A stretch of 35,832 nt of DNA from JBAXEO01 sp964541375 (GTDB lineage Bacteria > Actinomycetota > Coriobacteriia > Anaerosomatales > JAAXUF01): NCBI GenBank assembly GCA_964541375.1, contig CAZIPT010000017.1, forward strand, positions 1 to 35,832. Direction: 5' to 3'. The notes below the pieces were generated by a model. That model made no database searches and was not told the DNA's origin. It worked only from the letters and a program-made list of their open reading frames with translations. Position numbers and translations under genes: made by a program. Below, one piece after another: positions 22,048 through 30,396 of this stretch; the first letter of the stretch is position 1; every line of letters begins with the position of its first letter.

Positions 22048-23022
22048 TCAGTGGCTCGAATCAGCGATGAAGAAGACGCATTCGCAGGGGCATTTTCCGC
22101 AAGTCGGGCAGGACGGCGATCCGCCGCTGAGATACTCTTGAGCAAGCTTCCGCCACAGTGGAGTGACAACATAGGGACATCCCTGCCCGCAGTTGTCAGC
22201 GACCTTGGACACCTTGATGACGATTGATGCGAACCAGGCGAACGTGTCGGCGAACTCCGTCAGCATTGAAAGCTTGTGGCGGACCAGCCTCGCCTTAATC
22301 GAAGCTGGGTCTGAATCACGTGGACTGCCCTCGTTGTCCTTGTATTCTTTGTCCAACTCCACGAGACGATCGAAGGTTGTCAGCTCGTTGAGAAAGCCCG
22401 CATCGATTCCATCGATCCTCTTGTCCAACACATGCTCAAGCTGCCTGAGCCCGCGCAAAGCGGTGACTTCCTCTCCCGCTTCTTCGAGAAAGTGGAACCC
22501 TATGGATTCGAGTGTCGAAATGTGGATCGTCCGGCTGTAGATGCTGCGGAAGGCGTCGAGCCAGTCCGTTAGGGTGTAGTCATCGATCTCCAGATTGGCT
22601 CGTTCGGTGACAATCCACGCATACCTTCCGGGCTTGTCGGTCGCGCCGTCCATGCTCTCAGGATCGCAGTCGCACGGTGAGTGCTTGCAGTGCCCGCACT
22701 TAAGGGGGTACTTGGATGTCAAGACGCCGGAGAGACTCTCGTCGAGCGCAAACACACTCGGACGTTCCACTCTCTGACAGGCGAGAATGAAACTGCACAT
22801 CCAGCAGAAGGCGTGGGACGCAGCCTGCATGAGATCAGCGAAGTGAGTCCGCCTGATCGCCTCGCCTATGGTTGAGAAGTGCCCTTCCGCGGCATCCCAA
22901 ACGTCAACAGGATGTCTTGCTGAGTCAACTTCACCAAAGAGGTCGTCGAACACCTTGAGCCAAGACTCCAGCGCGAATTCATCTCGTTCACCATCCATTT
23001 CTGGCCCAAGACGGTCAGCCAC
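22048..23022 (-). CDS. Tandem MazG-like protein with two C-terminal-type zinc motifs
   Basis: 324 residues from GTG 23022, chosen because AGGAG lies four bases upstream and it overlaps the radical-SAM stop by 8 bp. The protein has two similar halves. Half two has the MazG signature helices FHFLEEAGEEVTAL (about 176-189) and LTEFADTFAWFASI (254-267), then CPTCGKCPCEC (305-315). Half one has a degenerate version (TIGEAIRR, SHAFCWMCSF) and CGHCKHSPCDC (109-119). Both cysteine clusters fit CxxCxxxPCxC exactly. MazG-type all-alpha pyrophosphohydrolases cleave (d)NTPs to monophosphates with Mg2+ held by Glu/Asp; here only the second half keeps the acidic residues. A role in removing a nucleotide by-product or starving phage of nucleotides is inferred. 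Confidence 0.65.
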   Translation of the reverse strand: MADRLGPEMDGERDEFALESWLKVFDDLFGEVDSARHPVDVWDAAEGHFSTIGEAIRRTHFADLMQAASHAFCWMCSFILACQRVERPSVFALDESLSGVLTSKYPLKCGHCKHSPCDCDPESMDGATDKPGRYAWIVTERANLEIDDYTLTDWLDAFRSIYSRTIHISTLESIGFHFLEEAGEEVTALRGLRQLEHVLDKRIDGIDAGFLNELTTFDRLVELDKEYKDNEGSPRDSDPASIKARLVRHKLSMLTEFADTFAWFASIVIKVSKVADNCGQGCPYVVTPLWRKLAQEYLSGGSPSCPTCGKCPCECVFFIADSSH

Positions 23023-24013
23023 GTCGCTCCTGACTCCTTGGGGGGCACCCTGACTCGGCGAGATAATACCTAGCCGCATGATCTGCTGGGCTCACATACT
23101 CGAAGAACGAGCCGTAGCTCCCAACGGTACCGAGGCGGATCTTCTGACCTGGCTCCTCGCCTTGCGTGTAGAGCACGCCATCGCCTGTCAGCAGGAACAC
23201 ACTGTTGTGCCGCAAGTCCCGCTTAGCGACACAGTGGATACCCGCACTCGCTGCTGCTGCCGATAAGGATTCTACGAAAGGATAGTACTGTTCACTTGAA
23301 AGCGAATTACGTTCAGGGACTTGCCGGAACTTGTGCGACGGAATCAACCGCTGCAGGTACCACTGGCGAATTCCTCTATGAGCCATCCAGTCAATCATCT
23401 GGTCCAAAGGCGTATTCTTGCGCCAGACGACTGTCTGAATCGCAATATCAACTCCGGCGTCGATCATTGACTCAATGTTCGCCAGCTTCTGGAAGTACGC
23501 ACTTCGGCTGCTGTCTCTCGCGCCCGCCACACGAACTTTGAACTCATCTTCGGGTGCCGTCGAGTCCATTGAGACCCGAACCAGAACCTTCTTCGACTTG
23601 AGCTCCTCAATCATCGACCGCGAGGGCAAGATTGTCCCATTCGTGTCCACCACCAGGCCCTTTCCGGTGATCGACCGCACCAATCGCATCGTTGCGGCAT
23701 CGTATGGCGGCATAAACGGCTCGCCGCCAGTAAGGACGAGTAGCATGAACGGCGATGTGTTCAGCCATTGGACCAGTCCATCCGTGATGGTAAGGTCGGA
23801 TGCTTCAATGCCCTCGAAGTCGTGAGCCACGCAGTAGAGGCATTGAAGATTGCAGTGCCTGGTCACAACGACATTGAGCGCGACAGGAAGAGCCGAGTAT
23901 GGCTCGGCTGACACCGCGGATGTCTCAGAGTAGTCAAAGGCGTGCTTCGACGTGTCGTAAGTGATGGTGCCCCAGGGCTCTCGGCGAACGATGCTCACTT
24001 GTGCGCGTGCCAT
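23015..24013 (-). CDS. Radical-SAM enzyme (cassette gene 3)
   Basis: 332 residues from ATG 24013, which has GGGAG upstream and overlaps the methyltransferase stop by 19 bp; an earlier in-frame ATG (24091) lies deeper in that gene and is less likely. The 4Fe-4S motif CX3CX2C is CNLQCLYC (Cys54, Cys58, Cys61), followed by GGEP (96-99) and the usual strand signatures (VDTNGTIL, VRVSMDST). The C-terminus (VFLLTGDGVLYTQGEE, then RLGTVGSYGSFF) has the outline of a twitch/SPASM end but lacks its cysteines. The enzyme should cleave S-adenosylmethionine to start radical chemistry on an unknown nucleotide, peptide or small molecule. Confidence 0.82.
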   Translation of the reverse strand: MARAQVSIVRREPWGTITYDTSKHAFDYSETSAVSAEPYSALPVALNVVVTRHCNLQCLYCVAHDFEGIEASDLTITDGLVQWLNTSPFMLLVLTGGEPFMPPYDAATMRLVRSITGKGLVVDTNGTILPSRSMIEELKSKKVLVRVSMDSTAPEDEFKVRVAGARDSSRSAYFQKLANIESMIDAGVDIAIQTVVWRKNTPLDQMIDWMAHRGIRQWYLQRLIPSHKFRQVPERNSLSSEQYYPFVESLSAAAASAGIHCVAKRDLRHNSVFLLTGDGVLYTQGEEPGQKIRLGTVGSYGSFFEYVSPADHAARYYLAESGCPPRSQERRG

Positions 24014-25221
24014 ATGGACTCCCGCTGCTTCGGGCTGACAGCCCTGTGTTGCTTCGATACATTCCTTAGACCTAGATGATGACGTTCCCACTCGGTGTCA
24101 ACATCGGCCCGATAGCCGCGCGACTCCAAGGAGTCCGCAATGCACCTACCTAAGTCAATCTGAAGCCCCCTGTGCACGTTGTCCTGAACTACGTAGAAGA
24201 TGTCCGCGCCGTGCGAACACAGTGCAGATGAAGCACGGTCGAAGACCCTGAATATCCCGCTGAAGTACCTTGTGAAGTACTTGACGTAGTAGTCCGAGTT
24301 TCGCTCGTGCTTGATCTGACGATCCCTGACTTGGTCGAGTAGGTCGCGCACGTAGTCGGATCGATCACACACAAACAAATAGTCTGGCTCAAATGTCTCG
24401 TAGGGGACAACCATCGTCGTCCCCACGAATGAGCGTTTCACATGTGGTACTCCAACTGCGTCAAGAAAGAAGTGCTCGGGAGCATAGAGGCGGTCCCAGT
24501 CCACTCGGTTAGGGAATGGTGGTGAGGTCATCACAACATCAACAGGGACAGTAGGCGTTACCAATGACGCGTCATGGCAGGTGAATACTGCGTCCGGTGC
24601 AGCCTCCGCCGAGGCACTGCCATACGCTGCGGCGTAGTAGTCCCCCCACAATCGGCATGCCTCGACAGCTGCATCCTCCGATGAGCAAGCCCGTCGTAGC
24701 CCGCCAGGCTTGATCCACGTCGGATTCTGAGTGCGGAAGTACGACGCGAAGCGCCTTACAACGGAAACGAGCATTGCCTGGATGATGCGACCCTCGGCAG
24801 ATGGCGGGCAGTCCGCCGCCCGCCAAGCCCTCACCAACACCTCCAGAACATCGGGCTGAATCCAAGAGTCAGTTGGTGTTCTGGGGCAGTCGTCAACGTC
24901 GCGTAGGAGCGCAGCAACGCTCTCCCGGAAGAACGCATCTCCTCTAGTCAGCCAAAGCCTGCATGAGGCGAGCCCCTTTGCCTGATTAATGAAGAAGTGC
25001 AGCGCGTTCAGGTCGTTGAAGACCGTGGGGCAGCCCAATCGCTGCGCCTGAGGCAAAAGCGGGGCAGTCCCCGCCATGGGGTCGTAAAGTGTCGCGGGCC
25101 TGCCAAGCCGCGCATTCGTGTGAGCCAGCCGGTCGGAGAGAACATCCATGACTTGGTCGCGATAGCTGGCGTACTCAGTTGGGAGGACTTGTGGCAAGTA
25201 GCCGTGCTTCTGCGCCGCCAA
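23995..25221 (-). CDS. Amino-type DNA methyltransferase (N4-cytosine or N6-adenine)
   Basis: 408 residues, TTG 25221 (an in-frame stop lies three codons upstream), with an AG-rich ribosome site. The SAM-binding motif I is YDPMAGTA (46-53) with an acidic residue in VFNDLN. The catalytic motif is TSPPF (232-236) followed by PNRVDWDRLY. The C-terminal VVQDNVHRG and RESI resemble a family of site-specific DNA methyltransferases of the TSPPY/F class. The region between motifs I and IV may hold target recognition. No restriction gene accompanies it inside the cassette. It lies between two radical-SAM genes and overlaps the next by 19 bp, so the reactions are probably coupled. Confidence 0.8.
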   Translation of the reverse strand: MAAQKHGYLPQVLPTEYASYRDQVMDVLSDRLAHTNARLGRPATLYDPMAGTAPLLPQAQRLGCPTVFNDLNALHFFINQAKGLASCRLWLTRGDAFFRESVAALLRDVDDCPRTPTDSWIQPDVLEVLVRAWRAADCPPSAEGRIIQAMLVSVVRRFASYFRTQNPTWIKPGGLRRACSSEDAAVEACRLWGDYYAAAYGSASAEAAPDAVFTCHDASLVTPTVPVDVVMTSPPFPNRVDWDRLYAPEHFFLDAVGVPHVKRSFVGTTMVVPYETFEPDYLFVCDRSDYVRDLLDQVRDRQIKHERNSDYYVKYFTRYFSGIFRVFDRASSALCSHGADIFYVVQDNVHRGLQIDLGRCIADSLESRGYRADVDTEWERHHLGLRNVSKQHRAVSPKQRESIWHAHK

Positions 25222-25295
25222 GTGGCCCTACTCTCTCATCCGTCGCGTACATGACCCTCAGGATCAAGTGCACCAGATTGCTGGCACCTTCCGCG

Positions 25296-27077
25296 TTACC
25301 CCGACTTGCCGAATCCGCCTGCAAGCAACGGGTCCAAAGCATCCTCCGCCACGGCAGCCGCAGAAGCTAGGTAGGAGAAGATGCGGCATCCGCGGCCTTC
25401 GCCGTCTTGCTTGAACTTCTTGACTGCCGCCATCCGCTGGGACTTGAACACACCCTCGATGCCGCCATCATTCAGAAGGCTTCCAATGAAGAACGGATTG
25501 TCTTCAACTCGATCGAAGTCTAGGTAGCCGGCCCAAGCGCAGGCGAAGACATTGCCGAGATGGTCAACACCCAGCTTCTCCGAGAGCATGTTACAGTCCC
25601 CTCCGTCCAAGCACGCCCTGAAGGCACATTGCAGCTTGCAGGCGTTGGCAAAGCGACCGCGGAAGGCCGCCGAGGCCTTCGTCGTCGAGTACTCGTCGGG
25701 GTAGTCATCGAACGATTGGCGGCCTACCGGCATCAGGCGAAGTAGCGTGAGGTGTTCCGGAGCCAACTCGCCAAGCTCGTCCTGCATCGCACGGAGAACG
25801 TCATCGTCAGCGTTCTGGTCCGAAAGGGTCGTCAGGACAGTGAAGTCGACCCCTGCGGAGCGAAGTCGCTTCAGCCATTCGAAGTTCCGTGAATTGTACT
25901 CTCCGTCCCTGTGAGCCGACGCGCCCCATGCACTTGGGAAATCGTAGCTCACGTCGAAGCGAACTCCCCGGTCGAATAACTCGTCCATCTCCTCGTCCGT
26001 CAGGAGTTGAGCGGCCCGACCCGTCGTTGTGATCGTTACTGCGTCTCTGGACATGTAGCGAACTGCATGGAAGATGAACTTGCGAGCCTCAAGATCCGCA
26101 AGGGGGTCGCCTCCTGCGAAATCCAGCGCAGGGTTTGGCAGATCGAGCAACTCCTCCATGACTCGAACCCGTTGCTCGAAGCTGAGTTCCGAACCCTGTC
26201 CAGCATTCCGCCTAGTACCGCAGAAGCTGCAGTCGAACGAGCAAGTGTCCGTCACATTCCAGATCACCTTCAAGTCACTGGGAAGCACGCCGTTCTGAGA
26301 TGTGGCCCGGATTGAATCAGGGAACATCGCCAGTTGCCCGCCCTCCGAGAGCCGTCCGATGACGTCTGCGTTGCTCCTCATGGTCCGTGAGTCCTCTAGC
26401 AACGAGGACAGGGGCTTCCAAGCGTAGCTTCCCTTTGCAACAAACGCGTTCAGTTTGGCTGGATCTGCATCGGATAGCCCGAAGAAGATGAACGAGAAGC
26501 GCATGATCCTGTTCTTGTCCGGGTTGATCTTGATTGCGTTTTCAATGAACAGCTCGGGAACGGGGGCGACCACTCCATGCGTGGCATGAAACAGCTCAGA
26601 GAAGTGACCCTTGAAGACCCCCGTCGCTTCTTCGGCCGTGCTCCCGCCAGTCTCTCTCTTGTACGGCAGCAAGTACCCCCACGCAGGATCAACCAAGACC
26701 AAGACGTGCGGCTCGCCGTGCATAAGTCGCTTGACGACGAGTATGCCAGTAGTGTCGTGGTCCACCTCGCGCGCCCCGAGGCCCTCCAGAACGCTGTCGG
26801 TGGTAATCGTTCTGAACTTGAGCCACTGCCAGAAGCTGTAGCACAAGTAGGCGAAGACCCCAATTGCTACGATTCCCAAGACTGTGAGTCTGGCGACCTC
26901 GGCAGGAAGCGGCGGCTGCGATAGGCGGCCGTATTCGCCTTGGATCGTGTATGCGAGCGAAACTGTGAGAACGACGAGCGGGACCCAACCGAGATCCTGC
27001 TTCTTGTCCAGCTTCTCTCTCAGGTACTCCTTCAGCTTGTGACGCTGAAAGACCGCATATTCGTCGCCGATGCTCAC
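25296..27077 (-). CDS. Membrane-anchored Nudix-like/radical-SAM/SPASM fusion (cassette gene 1)
   Basis: 593 residues from GTG 27077 with a GGGGG site. Order of parts: a basic amphipathic start; two membrane segments (about 31-46 and 64-86); a Nudix-like domain (about 110-245) with WGYLLPYKRETGGSTAEEA and the closing WKPLSSLL, but lacking the REUxEE residues of an active Nudix box; then a radical-SAM domain with CSFDCSFC (Cys279, Cys283, Cys286) and GGDP (322-325). A SPASM-like end follows with Cys480, 484, 489, 495, 513 and 564 and DHLGNVFACAWAGY. It should carry extra Fe-S clusters and may use the Nudix fold to bind a nucleotide. First gene of the cassette. Confidence 0.78.
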   Translation of the reverse strand: MSIGDEYAVFQRHKLKEYLREKLDKKQDLGWVPLVVLTVSLAYTIQGEYGRLSQPPLPAEVARLTVLGIVAIGVFAYLCYSFWQWLKFRTITTDSVLEGLGAREVDHDTTGILVVKRLMHGEPHVLVLVDPAWGYLLPYKRETGGSTAEEATGVFKGHFSELFHATHGVVAPVPELFIENAIKINPDKNRIMRFSFIFFGLSDADPAKLNAFVAKGSYAWKPLSSLLEDSRTMRSNADVIGRLSEGGQLAMFPDSIRATSQNGVLPSDLKVIWNVTDTCSFDCSFCGTRRNAGQGSELSFEQRVRVMEELLDLPNPALDFAGGDPLADLEARKFIFHAVRYMSRDAVTITTTGRAAQLLTDEEMDELFDRGVRFDVSYDFPSAWGASAHRDGEYNSRNFEWLKRLRSAGVDFTVLTTLSDQNADDDVLRAMQDELGELAPEHLTLLRLMPVGRQSFDDYPDEYSTTKASAAFRGRFANACKLQCAFRACLDGGDCNMLSEKLGVDHLGNVFACAWAGYLDFDRVEDNPFFIGSLLNDGGIEGVFKSQRMAAVKKFKQDGEGRGCRIFSYLASAAAVAEDALDPLLAGGFGKSG

Positions 27078-27363
27078 AATCCCCCGCCCCTGGTCATTCG
27101 GTCTGGTGTAGAGGGCCAGCGCTCCGGTGACGCGCGAGCGGCATCCGGACGTGCAATTCGCGAAGCGCGACCTCGGTCACGAAACCATCGTATCTCATTT
27201 GCACTGGCCCAGACCTAGGCAACGGCGGAAGAGAGGATTGCCGCGTCTACCGGCCGTCACTGTCTTCTGGCAGACGCGACGCGTTCTCCCCTAATGCCAC
27301 TCGACTGCCCTCTCCGCGCAGCTGTGACCCATTCGAATACAGATACTCAGGATGCCGCGCCCG
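27078..27363. other. 286-nt gap between hsdR and the cassette
   Basis: No convincing gene is seen. It contains an inverted repeat CGCGTCT (27242-27248) / AGACGCG (27272-27278) with a 23-nt loop and no T-run. No strong -35/-10 pair was found on the minus strand, although the length of the gap would allow a separate promoter for the cassette. Confidence 0.5.
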
Positions 27364-30300
27364 CTACGATGCCTGCGCCAACTCCAGACCCTTCTCGATT
27401 ACCGTGAATGCCATGATGTCAAAGATCGCACCTGGGTCTGTGTACTTGGGATCTCCAAGCTGTTCATAGAGTTCGCGCAGTACGTAGGCCTCTTGAATGT
27501 CACCATTCACTTGGCCCTTGTACACAGTGCCGAGAAACGCGCCGTCCTCCCGATGCGCCACGATGGTCTGCTGGATAGACTCGTCCGCGATCTTCTCCTC
27601 AGATACCTCCCTGATGTGCAAGGCCTCCGACTCGCTAATGTCATAGGTCTCGCTGATTCTCGCAATCATGTCTTGCACGGAGATCCTCTTGACGACTTGA
27701 GTGCCGTCGCCCCCTCTCCCCGGCTTTGGCTTAATCAGCCCCTTCGGCATCTTCACTTCGCCTTCGTAGGTCACGGCGGCTTTCTCGACGACGGTTGCCC
27801 TGACCTGCTTCATTAAGTCAGATACAGAGCCCGCCTTGATCATCTGAGGCCCGACGTACTCGCAGAAGACGACGAACTCACGAACGTCCTCCGCGTACCC
27901 GAAGAAGCTACTGAGAAAGTGATAGCTGCTCACCAGCTTCGCAAGGAGGTAGACGAAGCTCTTCCGTTCATCCGGTGCAGTGATGGCATCCTGGAATCTC
28001 AAACGCAGCTCGCTCACCAGCGCCTGCAGCGAGGCATCGTCGTCTTCGGTGATCAGCGCCACGACCGATGCGGCGTCGTTGTGGTTGAACACCCCAATCG
28101 CAAGGATCTCCTCAACCAGCTCGATGCACGTCTGCGGGTCGGGCTCTTCAGGCTCGTGAGGCGAGCCGTGTCGGTACTTGTTGAAAGCTCTAAGTATCGC
28201 CTTTGCGTTATTAGTGAAGTCCACAACAACCACGCCGTCTTTGCCTTCGAAACAGCGGTTTAGCCGCGATATCGTCTGCACCGCGTTACGGTCTGCCACT
28301 GCCTTGTCGAGGAACATCCCGGCCAACAGGGGCTGGTCGAAACCTGTCTGGAACTTGTTGGCGACGACCATCAGGCGGTAGGAGTCCCCCTCGAAGCGGT
28401 CCTCGATCAGCTCACCCTCGTTGAGGCCGTTGACGTCTCGTTCAGTTATCAACTCATTGGTCTCAGGATTCACGAAGTCGCTAAACGCATAGAGCACCTT
28501 GTAGGGGGCACCGCGTTCCAGCAGCTTCTCGGCGATGATTCGGTAGTAGGCGAGACCGGCGATCCTCGACGTGGCGACAATCATGGCCTTCGCCTTGTGG
28601 TCTATCAGCGGTTCAATCTGCTCCTCAAAGATGCGAAGCATGACTTCCGACTTGTATTGGATTAGCCCCGGATCTTGGAAGGCCACGTTCTTGAGCGCCT
28701 TTGCCACGATCCCCGGGGGGTAGAGCTCTTCTTCGAAAGGGATCACCGAACAGTGGAGGTTGTAGAGCGTCTTGTAGGAAATAATGCTCTGCGCCACATC
28801 CACTACGTAGCCCTCAGCGATGGCCTCTGCTTCTGTGTAAGTGTCAAAGGGCTGGCCGAAGAGCTGGATGGTTGCGGGTGACGGAGTGGCTGTGAACGCA
28901 ACAAAGAGCTGGTTCAGGTCGTGCTCCTCAATGATCCCGGCGATCGCGTCTTGAGGGTCCCGCCGATCCTGAAGATCTTCGACATCAGGCTCATCCACGG
29001 AACAGGCAATGGCCGCCTCCGGCAGCTCAACTGACTCTTCCCGGTCAACGGCTGGGTACGGCACAGCCCCTTCGGCCGCAGTGAGAATCTCCCGGCCCTG
29101 TCCACGCGTAGCGGTCTCCCGAAATGGGGTTCGGACTGCCGTGGCCATGCTCCCTTCCTGCGAGCGATGCGCTTCGTCAATCAGGAATGCAACCCGAAGG
29201 TGCTTCAGCGCCTCATCCCCGGCGATCCGGTCCAGAATGTAGCGGAACTTCTGCTGGGTAGTGACGATGATCTGCTCTCGACCCTCGATGAAACTGCGAA
29301 GGTCGCCCGAGCGCTTGGCGTACTTCACAACCTCCCTGAGGTGGGAGAACTTCTCCATGTCGTCCTTGACGTTCTTGTCCAATGACTTTCGGTCCGTCAG
29401 GAGGAAGATCATGTTGACGGCCTTCTCGGTTGTGCCTGGCTTGTAGAGGCTGTGCAGCCGGTCCGCCATCCAGCACATCGTGAGCGTCTTGCCCGAGCCC
29501 GCTGAATGGTTCACGAGGAGCTTCAGCCCCACATCCCCCTCTTGCTCGAAACGGATAGCGGCGGCCTTTGCCACTCTGTCAACACATCGAAGCTGGTGAT
29601 ACCGAGGAAAGATCGTGAACGCATCTTGCCCTGGACGGTCCTCAGTCGCCTCTCGCTTGGGGACACGGACCAAGTAGAAGGCTATGGCCTCAAGGACGCT
29701 GTCCTTGGACAGTACCTCGCTATAGAGGAATTCCACTGGGTACTCGCCCTCGGTTTGCGGCGAGTTCGTGAGCCCGGTATTGAACCACCGGAAGTTGTCT
29801 TCCGCGCTTGGGTCAGTTGCCACCTGGACATCACTGGTATCGGCAGCGAAGTGCGCGAAGGGCAGTCGGAATATAAGATCGCTTTGATCGCGGGCCACGT
29901 ATTGGGCTACGGCGTCATGCACGTTCTGATTCCGCTCGTGCTTCAGCTCTATCGTGATGATGGGCAACCCGTTCAGGAAGATCGCAAAGTCAGGCCGTTT
30001 GCCATCGCGAACGATCAGCTCAGGCAAGAGGGTGAGGCGGTTTTCTGCGTACAACTCGGCTGCAGCGCTCTCGCTGGACCGTGGTTTCGGAAAGTAGAGC
30101 CGAAAATCATGCCCCCTGACCGGCAAGCCGCTACGGAAGATGGTCCATAGGGGCCGACGCTCCAGCTCGTCGCGGAGCGCTCTGAAGACCTCGTCGCGCG
30201 CGTCATCTCCGTAGTCCTCTTCGAGACGCTCAAGGGTCTCGCTTTGGGTGGCCCTGAGGAACGCGTAGAGATGGTCCTCGGCGAAGTAGTAGTCCTTGTC

Positions 30301-30396
30301 GGTAATCTCATCGTTCGTAAGCAGACCGTAGTTGCGCTTGCGAACTAGGTAGTCCGCGATATGCCGTTGAAACTTCTTCTCCGGGCCCTCAAACAT
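27364..30396 (-). CDS. hsdR: Type I restriction enzyme R subunit (HsdR)
   Basis: 1010 residues from ATG 30396, which has AAGGCGG upstream and overlaps the hsdS stop by 8 bp. Nuclease domain: PD near residue 136 and ELK at about 150-152 (a PD-(D/E)xK site). Helicase motor: Walker A NHSAGSGKT (about 297-305), IDEAH, and FTATPS (motif III), with further SF2 motifs and a C-terminal region that docks on the methylase. The subunit translocates DNA using ATP and cleaves at a distance when the target is unmethylated. Length and motifs are complete, so it should be active. Third gene in the hsdM-hsdS-hsdR operon. Confidence 0.95.
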   Translation of the reverse strand: MFEGPEKKFQRHIADYLVRKRNYGLLTNDEITDKDYYFAEDHLYAFLRATQSETLERLEEDYGDDARDEVFRALRDELERRPLWTIFRSGLPVRGHDFRLYFPKPRSSESAAAELYAENRLTLLPELIVRDGKRPDFAIFLNGLPIITIELKHERNQNVHDAVAQYVARDQSDLIFRLPFAHFAADTSDVQVATDPSAEDNFRWFNTGLTNSPQTEGEYPVEFLYSEVLSKDSVLEAIAFYLVRVPKREATEDRPGQDAFTIFPRYHQLRCVDRVAKAAAIRFEQEGDVGLKLLVNHSAGSGKTLTMCWMADRLHSLYKPGTTEKAVNMIFLLTDRKSLDKNVKDDMEKFSHLREVVKYAKRSGDLRSFIEGREQIIVTTQQKFRYILDRIAGDEALKHLRVAFLIDEAHRSQEGSMATAVRTPFRETATRGQGREILTAAEGAVPYPAVDREESVELPEAAIACSVDEPDVEDLQDRRDPQDAIAGIIEEHDLNQLFVAFTATPSPATIQLFGQPFDTYTEAEAIAEGYVVDVAQSIISYKTLYNLHCSVIPFEEELYPPGIVAKALKNVAFQDPGLIQYKSEVMLRIFEEQIEPLIDHKAKAMIVATSRIAGLAYYRIIAEKLLERGAPYKVLYAFSDFVNPETNELITERDVNGLNEGELIEDRFEGDSYRLMVVANKFQTGFDQPLLAGMFLDKAVADRNAVQTISRLNRCFEGKDGVVVVDFTNNAKAILRAFNKYRHGSPHEPEEPDPQTCIELVEEILAIGVFNHNDAASVVALITEDDDASLQALVSELRLRFQDAITAPDERKSFVYLLAKLVSSYHFLSSFFGYAEDVREFVVFCEYVGPQMIKAGSVSDLMKQVRATVVEKAAVTYEGEVKMPKGLIKPKPGRGGDGTQVVKRISVQDMIARISETYDISESEALHIREVSEEKIADESIQQTIVAHREDGAFLGTVYKGQVNGDIQEAYVLRELYEQLGDPKYTDPGAIFDIMAFTVIEKGLELAQAS

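Noticed and set aside
27242..27278. Inverted repeat after hsdR as terminator
   Set aside because: Seven-base arms with a 23-nt loop and no T-run; kept only as a note in the gap entry.
27078..27363. Strong promoter for the radical-SAM cassette
   Set aside because: Weak hexamers such as TACGAT near 27190 lack a matching -35; read-through from the hsd operon is equally possible.
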